A stretch of 37,655 nucleotides of DNA, taken from positions 1-37,655 of the forward strand of contig CANRLN010000015.1 in the NCBI GenBank assembly GCA_947631445.1, written 5' to 3'. Below are positions 14,561-23,013 of this stretch, in pieces. The position numbers were made by a program, and so were the translations under genes. Origin of the DNA: an uncultured Clostridia bacterium. Lineage in GTDB: Bacteria > Bacillota > Clostridia > Oscillospirales > Ruminococcaceae. Numbering within the stretch: the first letter of the stretch is position 1; every line of letters starts with the position of its first letter. The notes beneath the pieces were generated by a model that saw nothing but the letters and a program-made list of their open reading frames with translations, did no database searches and was not told the origin of the DNA.

Positions 14561-15463
14561 ATGAAAATTACAAAAATTTTTGCGGGTATTCTTGCTTCCG
14601 CAACGGTTCTTACCTCTGCTGTAACAGCTTTTGCAGGAAATGGCGGCCCTATCAACACTATTAATGATAACTGGATTAATCCTGGCACAACACTTGTTAA
14701 AAGAATGATTTATGGTGCTGAATCCGACCACCCTGTTATCAGCTTTGATGATGTTGCCAATCTTGAAAAGGTTACAACCGTTAAGGTAACAATCGGCGGT
14801 GACTTCTTCTTTAAGGACGATACATGGGGTAGCAGTGGTTCTATTGTACTTTGTAGTAATGCAGCAAGCTGGGACCAGAAAGACTGGAAAATCGGAACAG
14901 CTAAAACCCTTGAGGACGGCTCGATTGACCCAGAAGCTAACAAGGACCTTGAAATTTCTGAGGATAAAGACGCTAAGACAGCTACAATCTCTTTCACAAA
15001 TGCTGACGGTCTTTGGGCAGGAAATGACTTTGAACAAAAGAATGGTTACTACTGCGTTGCAATGCAAAGCTTTGATGACAACGGCGAAGGCTATACAGTA
15101 GAAGATTTTGAACTTCTTGATAAGGACGGCAATGTTCTTTTCTCAGAAGGTACAAGCGGTGATAAAAATGCTCTTGTAAGTGGCACAGATGAGTCAAGCT
15201 CTGAAACTGAATCTTCTTCCGAGGTTGAAAGTTCTTCTGAAAGTAAAGCAGATGCTTCTTCTTCATCTTCTTCAAAGGCTGATTCAAGCAGTTCTACAAG
15301 CTCCAGTTCTTCCAAAGCTGACGCTTCTTCAGCTGGCACATCAAACAATAGCACAGCTACAACAACTTCTACAAACGCTGATACCGGTGCAACAGCAGGT
15401 CTTGCCTTTGCAGGCGTGGCTCTTGCAGGTGTAGCTATGGCAGTTACAAGAAAGAAAAAGTAA
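14561..15463 (+). CDS. Secreted cell-wall protein with Ser-rich stalk and NADTG sorting-like tail
   Basis: A 300-aa exported protein. It has a signal peptide (1-25, ending AFA-G), a globular domain of about 180 residues rich in Asp and Trp that looks like a carbohydrate-binding or beta-sandwich fold (fold not identified), a stalk of Ser/Glu then Ser/Ala/Lys repeats (about 208-265), and the C-terminus NADTG (272-276) plus a hydrophobic stretch and RKKK. That tail has the exact order of a sortase sorting signal with NxDTG in place of LPxTG. Strong ribosome site AAGGAGGA. It has its own promoter and a perfect terminator, so it is an independent, probably highly expressed unit. Confidence 0.8.
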   Translation: MKITKIFAGILASATVLTSAVTAFAGNGGPINTINDNWINPGTTLVKRMIYGAESDHPVISFDDVANLEKVTTVKVTIGGDFFFKDDTWGSSGSIVLCSNAASWDQKDWKIGTAKTLEDGSIDPEANKDLEISEDKDAKTATISFTNADGLWAGNDFEQKNGYYCVAMQSFDDNGEGYTVEDFELLDKDGNVLFSEGTSGDKNALVSGTDESSSETESSSEVESSSESKADASSSSSSKADSSSSTSSSSSKADASSAGTSNNSTATTTSTNADTGATAGLAFAGVALAGVAMAVTRKKK

Positions 15464-15488
15464 TTTTTAATATCTTATATATTTTACA

Positions 15489-15520
15489 TATCCTCCGGTC
15501 GAATTTCCGGAGGATATTTT
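15489..15520 (+). terminator. Rho-independent terminator of the NADTG surface-protein gene
   Basis: TATCCTCCGG and CCGGAGGATA form a perfect 10-bp stem with an 8-base loop, followed by TTTT. Confidence 0.88.
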
Positions 15521-15617
15521 AATTGCTCAGCAATAGAAAAAAATGTATTTTAGAACTTGTTTTTTTGTGCAAAAGGCTGATAAATAACCATAGCCGAATT
15601 AATGTAAATTAAAAAAC

Positions 15618-15646
15618 TTGACAAATTTTAACGAATGTGGTATAAT
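15618..15646 (+). promoter_or_regulatory. Sigma-A promoter of the lipoprotein gene
   Basis: TTGACA, 17 bases, TATAAT: perfect boxes 40 bases upstream of the start codon. Confidence 0.85.
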
Positions 15647-15685
15647 GATTATTATTAAAAAAAGATATTTATTGGAGGAAATATT

Positions 15686-16642
15686 ATGAAAAGACTGCTT
15701 GCTTTAACCCTTTCTTTGATTATGTCCGCTTCTGTGTTTGCGTCCTGCAAAAAAGAAGGGGTAAACGATGTTGAAAAAGACCCTGAAAATTCTAAGGTTA
15801 CTACTGATGCTCAGGACAGTGGCAAGGAAGATTCTGAACAAAAATCTTCTGAACAAGAATCCTCTGAACAGGAACTAACCAAAGAGGAGGATAAGGCTAT
15901 TCCAAAAAGCGAAATACCAAATACCCTTAAAAATATAAATACAGCTTCTCTTACTTTTAATATGGACATGGACGTTGACGACTTCGCCGCTCCTTTTGGC
16001 GAAAATGATTACCAAAATGACGAATCAAGGGTAAAACTTTCTATTGAGCAGGTTGAGGGAATACCAATGCTTAAGGTTGTAACCCTTGACCAAGACGCTT
16101 CGGGAAGGTATAAAGTTCCTAAGATTGATATTAAAATGGACAAACTTTTTGAGGGATACGAATATCAGCTTCCTAATATTTTTGCGGTTCGTATTGACGT
16201 TGTAACAATGGCAGTAGGCACAGCAACCGGTTCGGACGGCGAAGAACGTAAAGTTCCTGCTTTCTTTGGCGGAAAAATTGCCACCAAGCCAAGAACCAAT
16301 GCAGGCACAGAAGAAGCAGGAAATGGCTGGAATGAACTGCTTGAATTTGGCGAATCCGAATGGGACAGCGAATGGGCTTACTATGAGCTTTATGTAAGAC
16401 CGGGTGTTTCGCCTGTTTATTCTTTTGTTAATACCACAGAACCACAAAGCCTTGCAATTATGAAATGGGGTATCGATAACGATGCTTGCTATTATATTGC
16501 TGACATTCAGTTTGAGGACGTTGACGGAAACGTTATTCCTTGTATGTATGACGAAAATGTTGCAAATCAGGCAAAGATTAATGCTGCTAAAGAAGATGCT
16601 AAAAATTCCGAAGATACCAAAAGCGAACAGAACGCTGAATAA
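15686..16642 (+). CDS. Predicted lipoprotein, 318 aa
   Basis: Function not recognised. The N-terminus MKRLLALTLS... ends in a lipobox with Cys21 (VFASC), so it should be lipid-anchored outside the membrane. A Glu/Ser/Lys-rich linker (about 25-75, with SEQ-type repeats) leads to one large acidic domain with no motif I can name. The ribosome site TTGGAGGA is strong. Its own promoter lies directly upstream and a palindromic repeat directly downstream. Like its neighbour at 14561 it is a stand-alone exported protein, and both end in very different ways, so they are not obvious paralogues. Confidence 0.75.
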   Translation: MKRLLALTLSLIMSASVFASCKKEGVNDVEKDPENSKVTTDAQDSGKEDSEQKSSEQESSEQELTKEEDKAIPKSEIPNTLKNINTASLTFNMDMDVDDFAAPFGENDYQNDESRVKLSIEQVEGIPMLKVVTLDQDASGRYKVPKIDIKMDKLFEGYEYQLPNIFAVRIDVVTMAVGTATGSDGEERKVPAFFGGKIATKPRTNAGTEEAGNGWNELLEFGESEWDSEWAYYELYVRPGVSPVYSFVNTTEPQSLAIMKWGIDNDACYYIADIQFEDVDGNVIPCMYDENVANQAKINAAKEDAKNSEDTKSEQNAE

Positions 16643-16646
16643 TAAT

Positions 16647-16673
16647 ATATCCCTGCCTGTGGCGGGGATATAT
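16647..16673 (+). repeat. Interspersed palindromic repeat, copy 4a
   Basis: ATATCCCTGCC-TGT-GGCGGGGATAT, 11-bp near-perfect stem, directly after the lipoprotein stop codon. It may act as a 3' stabiliser or terminator. Confidence 0.65.
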
Positions 16674-16677
16674 TGGT

Positions 16678-16712
16678 AATTGTTTTCTGTGCCAAACTTG
16701 GCAAAACAATTA
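16678..16712 (+). repeat. Interspersed palindromic repeat, copy 4b
   Basis: AATTGTTTT..GCCAA-ac-TTGGC..AAAACAATT is an almost perfect palindrome that shares the ATTGTTTTC head of the family. It is five bases from copy 4a. Confidence 0.55.
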
Positions 16713-16813
16713 TGTATAAAGAAAAATTTGTGGTTATAACAAGAATAGTAATTATAATAGGTTTTTCTAAAAAAATCTATAAAAAATTTTGTCGTAATCT
16801 GTCGGAAAATGTT

Positions 16814-16839
16814 AATATACCGAGCTGGTATATTTTTTG
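16814..16839 (+). terminator. Terminator-like hairpin in the lipoprotein-pfkA gap
   Basis: AATATACC, GAGCT loop, GGTATATT, then a run of T's. It would end transcripts before the pfkA promoter. It is AT-rich, so strength is uncertain. The rest of the 435-base gap shows no gene. Confidence 0.65.
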
Positions 16840-16921
16840 TACTTATTAATAAATATTAAGTTTTTTTCTCTTAAGGGTTTGTTTAACATAGATATTGTGT
16901 TTTCAATTGTCTTAAAAAGTC

Positions 16922-16950
16922 TTGACAAGTTGAGAAAAATGTGGTATTAT
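16922..16950 (+). promoter_or_regulatory. Sigma-A promoter of pfkA
   Basis: TTGACA, 17 bases, TATTAT. The leader carries the hairpin GCAGAGCC / GGCTTTGC (16992-17031). Confidence 0.75.
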
Positions 16951-17077
16951 AAAGATAATGAAATAAATAGGTATACTTCCTGTTTGTTTGTGCAGAGCCG
17001 TTTTAGTAAACGTTTTATTTTGTGGCTTTGCAGTTTAAAATTCTAAAAATGTTTTACAATTTTGGAGGAATATGTTT

Positions 17078-18037
17078 ATGAAAATCGGTGTTTTAACAAG
17101 CGGCGGCGACGCTCCCGGAATGAATGCTGCTATCCGTGCAGTAACAAGAACAGCTGTCAACAAGGGCATGGAGGTAATCGGTATTCAAAGAGGTTACAAC
17201 GGTCTTATTAACGGCGAAACTGTAAAGCTTGACGCTTCAAGTGTTTCGGGAATTATGCAGCGTGGTGGTACTATCCTTTATACTGCAAGATGTCCTGAAT
17301 TCCGTGAAAAAGCAGGAGTTGAAAAGGCAAAGAACAAATGTCTTGAACTTGGTCTTGATGGTATTGTTGTAATCGGAGGCGACGGCTCTTTCAGAGGTGC
17401 GGCTGATTTGTCGGCTGCGGGTATTCCTTGTATTGGTCTTCCCGGTACTATTGATAATGATATTCAGTGTACAGAAAGCACAATCGGTTATGATACTGCT
17501 ATGAATACCGCTATGGAAATGATTGATAAGCTTAGAGATACCTCCCAGTCCCACGACAGATGTTCTGTTGTTGAGGTTATGGGCAGACGAGCAGGCTATA
17601 TCGCTGTAAATGTTGCTATTGCCGCAGGTGCTGAAACCTGCATGATTCTTGAAAAGGATTATGATGTTGATGCAATTTGCGAAAATATGAAAAATATTAA
17701 AGACAGTGGCAAGAAAAAGCACTTTATCATTGTTATTTCTGAAGGTGTCGGCAATGCTGAAGCTCTTGGCAAGGAAATTGAACAAAAGACAGGTATTTCT
17801 ACCCGTGCTACTGTTCTTGGACACGTTCAGCGTGGTGGTTCTCCTACCGTTCGTGACAGAGTTCTTGCAACCCAGATGGGTCACTATGCGGTTGAACTTC
17901 TTGAAAAGGGTATCGGTAACCGAGTTGTTGGAATTAAGGACAACAAGATTTATGATGTTGACATTCAAGAGGCTCTCAGTATGCAAAAGCCTTTTGATGA
18001 TGACCTTTATCAGGTTCTCACCGACACTGCTTTCTAA
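17078..18037 (+). CDS. pfkA: ATP-dependent 6-phosphofructokinase
   Basis: Phosphorylates fructose 6-phosphate in glycolysis; 319 aa, the standard length. The ATP-site LTSGGDAPGMN starts at residue 6. GGDGS marks the ATP-using type (PPi-type enzymes carry GGDD). The catalytic PGTIDND and the substrate motif MGRRAGYIA are intact. The ATG at 17078 is chosen because the GGAGGA ribosome site is 8 bases upstream; an ATG six bases earlier would be too close. It has its own promoter and leader hairpin and is followed by a hairpin at 18064. Confidence 0.97.
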   Translation: MKIGVLTSGGDAPGMNAAIRAVTRTAVNKGMEVIGIQRGYNGLINGETVKLDASSVSGIMQRGGTILYTARCPEFREKAGVEKAKNKCLELGLDGIVVIGGDGSFRGAADLSAAGIPCIGLPGTIDNDIQCTESTIGYDTAMNTAMEMIDKLRDTSQSHDRCSVVEVMGRRAGYIAVNVAIAAGAETCMILEKDYDVDAICENMKNIKDSGKKKHFIIVISEGVGNAEALGKEIEQKTGISTRATVLGHVQRGGSPTVRDRVLATQMGHYAVELLEKGIGNRVVGIKDNKIYDVDIQEALSMQKPFDDDLYQVLTDTAF

Positions 18038-18063
18038 TAAAAATCTTACATATAATGCAATTA

Positions 18064-18095
18064 ACAGACGTTTTGTCGCAGGGCAAAGCGTCTGC
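18064..18095 (+). terminator. Intercistronic hairpin after pfkA
   Basis: CAGACGTTTTG and CAAAGCGTCTG form an 11-bp stem with one G-T pair. There is no long T-run, so it is probably a weak terminator or an mRNA-processing/stability element between pfkA and the M50 gene. Confidence 0.55.
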
Positions 18096-18115
18096 TTTGT
18101 AGTTAAGGAGAACAA

Positions 18116-19216
18116 ATGAAAAAAAATATAAAAAAGTTAATTGTTATATTACTGCTTTTTGTAGTTAGTATGTTTGCAGGATTTATGTTTGCAAAATTTG
18201 CTGATAAATATTTTTTAGATTCTATAAACTTGAGCAATAGTATTGTTATACTTGCAGTGATTTATATATCTTCTTTTTTAAATACAGTTTTACATGAAAT
18301 GGGGCATATGGTTGGCGGTTTTGTTTCAGGATATGAATTTGTTTCAATCCGTTTTGGTAAAATTATGTTTATAAAAGAAAACGGCAAACTTTGCATAAAG
18401 AAATATTCAATTGCAGGAACAGGCGGACAATGCTTAATGTCGCCACCCAGTCTTGAAACAGTTGAAAATCAGCCTTTTTTGCTTTATCATATAAGCGGGG
18501 TTTTGGTAAATTTCCTGCTTTGTGTTATTGGAGCTTTAGTCACTATTCTTGTGCCTAAAGGAATTGTTTCAATAAGTTTTGCTGCGTTTGCTTTGATTTC
18601 TTTTGCAATAGGTCTTATAAATATTATTCCGATTAATATAGGTAATGACGGCAAGAATATTATGGATATTTCCAAAAGCAGACGCACTCGAAAATTAATA
18701 AATACTCTTATGTACCTTTCAGCACAAAACACCAAAGGAGTAAGCATTGAGGATATGCCGATTGAAACGCTTGGACTGGAGGATATTGAACCGCAAAACA
18801 ATCTTGAAACAAATGCGGTGATGATTGAGATTTCTTATAATATGGTGTGCGGAAATTTTGAAAAAGCAGAGAAAATATGTGATAAACTGCTTGAATATAA
18901 AAAAGCAATACCACTTCTTGAAAATGAACTTAAATGTGTTAAATTATTGTGTGTGGCAATGAGGGACGGCGAAGGATTTGAAAGTGTCTGTACCAAAGAA
19001 CTGAGGTCTTATATAAAGCAAGGCTACAAATATATGCTTTCAAAAATCACCTGCAAAATAGTTTGTGATTTGCATGACAAAGATTATAAATCAGCGGAAA
19101 AAGCAAGGGAAGATTTTAATAAAATGTGCGAAAACTACCCTATAAAAGGTGAAGTTGTTGATGAAAGAAAAATTTTGGGATATGTTTTAGAAAAATTCAG
19201 CGTTAAGGAGATTTAA
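18116..19216 (+). CDS. M50-family (site-2 protease-like) membrane metallopeptidase
   Basis: Integral membrane zinc peptidase candidate, 366 aa. The zinc motif HEMGH is at residues 60-64, inside a membrane segment. The second M50 motif appears as NIIPINIGNDGK (169-180), with Asp178 as third ligand. Four hydrophobic segments fill roughly residues 8-172, and the last 170 residues are soluble and alpha-helical, possibly TPR-like. M50 proteins cut membrane-bound regulators; others only handle small substrates. It has a good ribosome site (TAAGGAGAAC) and stops one base before prmA, so the two are probably co-translated, although no functional link is known. Confidence 0.85.
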   Translation: MKKNIKKLIVILLLFVVSMFAGFMFAKFADKYFLDSINLSNSIVILAVIYISSFLNTVLHEMGHMVGGFVSGYEFVSIRFGKIMFIKENGKLCIKKYSIAGTGGQCLMSPPSLETVENQPFLLYHISGVLVNFLLCVIGALVTILVPKGIVSISFAAFALISFAIGLINIIPINIGNDGKNIMDISKSRRTRKLINTLMYLSAQNTKGVSIEDMPIETLGLEDIEPQNNLETNAVMIEISYNMVCGNFEKAEKICDKLLEYKKAIPLLENELKCVKLLCVAMRDGEGFESVCTKELRSYIKQGYKYMLSKITCKIVCDLHDKDYKSAEKAREDFNKMCENYPIKGEVVDERKILGYVLEKFSVKEI

Positions 19217-19217
19217 A

Positions 19218-20198
19218 ATGGAAAACAATTGGATTGAAATTAAAATTAAAACACTTACTGAGGGTATAGATATTTTAACCGGAAAGCTTACCGATTTGGG
19301 AATAGACGGTTTTGTGATTGAGGACAAAGAAGATTTTAAGGAATTTTTGCAAAGCAAAGAGGGGCATTGGGATTATATAGATGAAAATTTAATGTCTGAA
19401 ATGAGTGAGTGCGACACCCATGTTACTTTTTATCTTGAGGATAACGATAGCGGAAAAAAAGAATTGGAGCAGGTTAAACAGGGTCTTGCAGAGCTTTTAA
19501 ATTCGGAAAACAGTTCTATTCTTGGCAAGCTTTCTATTGAAGTAAACGGAATAAAGCAGGAGGATTGGGCGAACAACTGGAAACAATATTTTAAGCCGTT
19601 TTGTGTGGGCAAAAAATTGCTTGTAAAACCGTCATGGGAAGATGTTCCCAAAGGTGAAGAAAACAGAACAATTCTTGAAATCGACCCCGAATCCTCTTTT
19701 GGAACAGGTCAGCACTACACAACAAGACTTTGTCTTGAGTTTATTGAAAAATATCTTAACAAAGGCGATAGGGTGCTTGATTTGGGTTGTGGAAGCGGTA
19801 TTCTTGGCATTGGCAGTATGCTTTTGGAAGCAAGCGAATGTAAGAGTGTTGACATTGAGGAAAACGCTATGCGAATTGCCGGTCAAAATTTTGAAAAAAA
19901 TAATATAGCAAACAATAAATATGAAGTTTTTTGCGGAGATATTATAAGCGATGAAAAACTTTGCGAAAAGCTTGGAAACGGCTATGACCTTATTTGTGCT
20001 AATATAGTTGCAGATGTGCTTATTGCAATGAGTGGAATTTTCGGAAGATTTTTAAAATCTGGCGGTCTGCTTATGGTTTCGGGAATTATTGACGAAAGAG
20101 CGGAGCAGGTTGTTTCGGCTATAACCGAAAAAGGTTTTGAAGTGATTGAGAAAAAGCAGGACGGCGGTTGGACGGCTTGTGTTTTAAGATTAATTTAA
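19218..20198 (+). CDS. prmA: Ribosomal protein L11 methyltransferase
   Basis: SAM-dependent methyltransferase that trimethylates ribosomal protein L11; 326 aa. The N-terminal L11-binding domain includes EDWANNWKQYFKPF, followed by DPESSFGTGQHYTTRLCL. The SAM-binding motif I is VLDLGCGSGILG, and the catalytic-side motif is DLICANIVADVL. All are typical of PrmA. The stop codon overlaps the end of the convergent DUF4363 gene by four bases, with no terminator between them. Confidence 0.95.
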   Translation: MENNWIEIKIKTLTEGIDILTGKLTDLGIDGFVIEDKEDFKEFLQSKEGHWDYIDENLMSEMSECDTHVTFYLEDNDSGKKELEQVKQGLAELLNSENSSILGKLSIEVNGIKQEDWANNWKQYFKPFCVGKKLLVKPSWEDVPKGEENRTILEIDPESSFGTGQHYTTRLCLEFIEKYLNKGDRVLDLGCGSGILGIGSMLLEASECKSVDIEENAMRIAGQNFEKNNIANNKYEVFCGDIISDEKLCEKLGNGYDLICANIVADVLIAMSGIFGRFLKSGGLLMVSGIIDERAEQVVSAITEKGFEVIEKKQDGGWTACVLRLI

Positions 20199-20575
20199 AT
20201 TATTGAGTGCAGATTGGGAAATTCATTGTCATAGAGAAGGGCGGTTTGATAGCGGATAGATTCAATTTCACTTAAAAATTCGTCACAATCGCTTTGCCAT
20301 AGCGGATAAAGCCTTGCGACCGAATCGGAAATATCGCCAAGCTGGGAGGATTGAATTAAAAAAGAAATGTTGACATAGTAGTCACGCCAATAACCACCAA
20401 GTTCGGCAAGAAGTGGCTCAATGCGTTGGTCGTTTTTGTCGGCAAGATAAATCTGCTTGATTTGGTCAAGGTATTTATATAATTCTATATTTCGTTTGCC
20501 GAGGGTGTAAAGGGTATATATCGACATGGAAATAATCATAAATATTATAAGAACACAAAGCTTTACCCTTTTCAT
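20195..20575 (-). CDS. DUF4363-family protein
   Basis: A 126-aa protein with one N-terminal membrane segment (about 5-25) and a helical domain outside. The layout and its position directly behind a DUF421 gene match the DUF4363 family, whose function is unknown. Its ATG overlaps the stop of the DUF421 gene (ATGA), which means translational coupling. The ribosome site is AAAGGAG. Confidence 0.75.
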   Translation of the reverse strand: MKRVKLCVLIIFMIISMSIYTLYTLGKRNIELYKYLDQIKQIYLADKNDQRIEPLLAELGGYWRDYYVNISFLIQSSQLGDISDSVARLYPLWQSDCDEFLSEIESIRYQTALLYDNEFPNLHSII

Positions 20576-21246
20576 TTTCCGTTCTCCTTTATTATAATAC
20601 TGTTTCCCGAACCGTCAAGGGTCATAAGAAAAACCTCTGATGGTGTACATTTGTTGTGCAGGCATATTTTTTCTATATCCTTTGGCTTTAGCTGTAAAAA
20701 ATCCGTGTTGGATTTTATGATTTTTCCCTTTTCGATAACCACAATAGGCGGGTCGGTATCCTCCTTTTGAATGTTTAAATCCTGCGGTGTTAGGGTATCC
20801 TGCGATTGCTTTTTCATAACCGAGATACTTCCGGTTGTTTCCATTATTGCAAACTGAACCTGCGATATATCGAATATATCCTGCCCACGAAGAACTGCAA
20901 GCAGGTCATCGTTGGACATTCTCAGGCGGTCAAGCTGGGTTTGGTCAACCTTGCCATGCGAGATTATAACCTTTGGCGAACCACAGATAATACGGCGGAA
21001 TTTACGGCTTTTTAAGGTTATTGCCGACATTATCACATCAACGCAAACAAGGGTTAAAATCGGAATAATGCCCGTTGTCATCGGAAGATTTATATCCTCA
21101 ATTGGCAGTGTGGCAATGTTGGAAACAAGTATTGTTATAACCAGTTCGGAGGGCTGAAGTTCCCCAAGCTGACGTTTTCCCATAAGACGTATGGCGAATA
21201 TTACAAGTGCGTACAGAATTATTGCACGAAAAAATATTATAAGCAT
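20572..21246 (-). CDS. DUF421-family membrane protein (YetF-like)
   Basis: A 224-aa protein with three N-terminal membrane segments. It carries the family's landmark stretch RLMGKRQLGELQPSELVITI and then a soluble alpha/beta domain with RRIICGSPKVIISHGKVD. Bacillus relatives (YetF/YrbG/YdfS) occur in spore-formers, and some affect spore germination or membrane properties, but the biochemical role is not known. First gene of a two-gene operon with DUF4363. The ribosome site is AAAGGAAC. I found no convincing promoter. Confidence 0.88.
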   Translation of the reverse strand: MLIIFFRAIILYALVIFAIRLMGKRQLGELQPSELVITILVSNIATLPIEDINLPMTTGIIPILTLVCVDVIMSAITLKSRKFRRIICGSPKVIISHGKVDQTQLDRLRMSNDDLLAVLRGQDIFDISQVQFAIMETTGSISVMKKQSQDTLTPQDLNIQKEDTDPPIVVIEKGKIIKSNTDFLQLKPKDIEKICLHNKCTPSEVFLMTLDGSGNSIIIKENGK

Positions 21247-21345
21247 ATAATCGTTCCTTTTTGGCTTTTTTGCTTTATATATTTTTTCCTGTAAATTTAA
21301 AAATATACTATGGCAATATTCTAAAAATAGTTATTATTTTTATTA

Positions 21346-21408
21346 ATTTTTTGCCCCGCATACGGCGAGGCAAACAAAGATATTTTTATTGCCCTTAAAG
21401 ATTTTTTG
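21346..21408 (+). repeat. Interspersed palindromic repeat, copy 5
   Basis: TTTTTTGCCCCGC-atac-GGCGAGGCAAA, followed by the conserved CAAAGATATTTTTATT and TTAAAGATTTTTT tail. One of the best-preserved copies. Confidence 0.7.
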
Positions 21409-21523
21409 TCCCATAAAAATCTTTAAATTGCAAGCAAAATGCTATGAATTATAGTATTTTGCACCAAAATAATATATATAAAATCTGCACAAAAAAATTG
21501 TCATTATTTATGCAATGCGACAG

Positions 21524-21552
21524 TTGACAAATTGGGGATAATGTGCTATAAT
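21524..21552 (+). promoter_or_regulatory. Extended -10 promoter of the ATP-grasp operon
   Basis: TTGACA, 17 bases, TATAAT preceded by TGC. It fires about 17 bases upstream of an intrinsic terminator. Confidence 0.85.
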
Positions 21553-21575
21553 AAAAACATAGTAAAATAAATATT

Positions 21576-21614
21576 GAGCAAAGACGCTTTTATAGGTTGT
21601 CTTTGCTCTTTTTG
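21576..21614 (+). terminator. Leader terminator / attenuator, or end of a small RNA
   Basis: GAGCAAAGAC and GTCTTTGCTC form a perfect 10-bp stem with a 13-base loop, followed by TTTTTGTTTT. It lies between the promoter at 21524 and the ATP-grasp gene at 21682. A transcript ending here would be about 55 bases. Confidence 0.8.
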
Positions 21615-21681
21615 TTTTCTTGTTTGTTTTAGTAAAGCTTTATTATTATTTTTATATTTTTAGCAAAGAGAGATGAATTTT

Positions 21682-23013
21682 ATGTATAAAGCTCCTCAAA
21701 TTACAACACCTGTTGGAAACGCTGATGAAATAAATGCTCTTATGTCCAGATATGGTGTAAAATTTGGTATTTATAAAAATGGGACTTTTAAAGAACAATT
21801 GTTCCCATTTGATGCAATCCCAAGGGTTATTTCCCACAAAGATTTTGAAAAGATGGAAAAAGGACTTGTTCAGCGTGTGGACGCCCTTAATATGTTTCTG
21901 TATGATATATATCACGACAAGCATATTATAAAGGACGGAATCGTTCCGGAGGATTTTGTTTATATTTCTAAAGGCTATCTGCCCCAATGCGAGGGGGTAA
22001 CTCCTCCAAAGAATATATACAGCCATATTTCGGGAATAGATTTGGTTCAAGCAAAGGACGGCGAATGGTACATACTTGAGGATAACCTGCGTATTCCATC
22101 GGGTGCTTCCTATCCGCTTATTGCAAGAGAGCTTTCAAGAATTGCCGCTCCTAATGTATTTTCGGATAATGCTGTTGTGGACAATCGAAACTATGCAATT
22201 ATGCTTAAAGATGTTATGGATTACTGCAACTGTGGCGGTGTCAATGCTATTCTTACCCCTGGAAGATATAATGCAGCTTATTTTGAACATTCTTATCTTG
22301 CAGAGCGTACTGACTCTCTCCTTTTGCAGTCTAACGAACTTTTTGTTGAGGACAATGTGCTTTATCATAGGGATTATTCGGGAACTAAGAGCAGGGTTGG
22401 TGCTTTGTATCGCCGAATTTCGGACGAATATCTTGACCCAATGACCTTTGAGCCGGAATCGCTTATTGGTATTCCAAACCTTATGGACGTTTATCGTGCA
22501 GGAAATGTTGCTATTATAAATGCTTTGGGCAATGGTGTTGCGGACGACAAGGGTATTTACTATTTTGTTCCTAAGATGATTAAATATTATCTTGACCAAG
22601 ACCCAATACTTAAAAACGCTCCTACATATCTGCCGTTTTATGAAGAAGATAAAAAATATGTGCTGGATAATTTTGAAAAACTTGTTATTAAAGACGTTTC
22701 TGAAGCCGGCGGATATGGCGTTGTTTTTGGAAGCGACCTTAAGGGCGAAGAACTTGAAAAGATGAAAAATCTTGTTAAAACCCAGTCAAGAAGATTTATC
22801 GCACAGGAGGTTATCGATTTTCTTGACCTGCCAATTATTGAAGATGGCAAAGAGGTTATGAGAAAAGCCGATTTAAGAGCCTTTGTGCTTTCGGGTTCGC
22901 AAACCAAAGTGTGGGCATCGGGACTCACAAGATTTTCAAGAAATCCCGATTCATTTGTTGTTAATTCATCTCAAGGAGGAGGTTTCAAGGACACATGGGT
23001 GTTATCTCGATAG
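21682..23013 (+). CDS. Circularly permuted ATP-grasp protein (DUF404/DUF407 family)
   Basis: Predicted ATP-dependent carboxylate-amine ligase of the circularly permuted ATP-grasp group (CP_ATPgrasp); about 443 aa. Recognisable family segments are ISGIDLVQAKDGEWYILEDN with RIPSGASYPL, the middle DRLL-like TDSLLLQSNE, and the late VIKDVSEAGGYGVVFG (glycine-rich ATP loop) and AQEVIDF. I prefer ATG 21682 over 21673 because the AGAGAG ribosome site is better spaced. The last 19 bases overlap the alpha-E gene. Comparative genomics has long predicted that these genes, with alpha-E and transglutaminase partners, build or process peptide-type amides; no product is known. Confidence 0.88.
   Translation: MYKAPQITTPVGNADEINALMSRYGVKFGIYKNGTFKEQLFPFDAIPRVISHKDFEKMEKGLVQRVDALNMFLYDIYHDKHIIKDGIVPEDFVYISKGYLPQCEGVTPPKNIYSHISGIDLVQAKDGEWYILEDNLRIPSGASYPLIARELSRIAAPNVFSDNAVVDNRNYAIMLKDVMDYCNCGGVNAILTPGRYNAAYFEHSYLAERTDSLLLQSNELFVEDNVLYHRDYSGTKSRVGALYRRISDEYLDPMTFEPESLIGIPNLMDVYRAGNVAIINALGNGVADDKGIYYFVPKMIKYYLDQDPILKNAPTYLPFYEEDKKYVLDNFEKLVIKDVSEAGGYGVVFGSDLKGEELEKMKNLVKTQSRRFIAQEVIDFLDLPIIEDGKEVMRKADLRAFVLSGSQTKVWASGLTRFSRNPDSFVVNSSQGGGFKDTWVLSR

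Noticed and set aside
14486-15067. Open frame antisense to the NADTG surface-protein gene
   Set aside because: It lies opposite a clear coding gene with signal peptide and terminator and has no homology I recognise.
16837-17046. A 69-codon open frame in the lipoprotein-pfkA gap
   Set aside because: It overlaps the pfkA promoter and leader hairpin, has no ribosome site, and shows no coding pattern.
17237-18115. Long open frame antisense to pfkA (292 codons)
   Set aside because: It is a shadow of the well-identified pfkA reading frame with no ribosome site.
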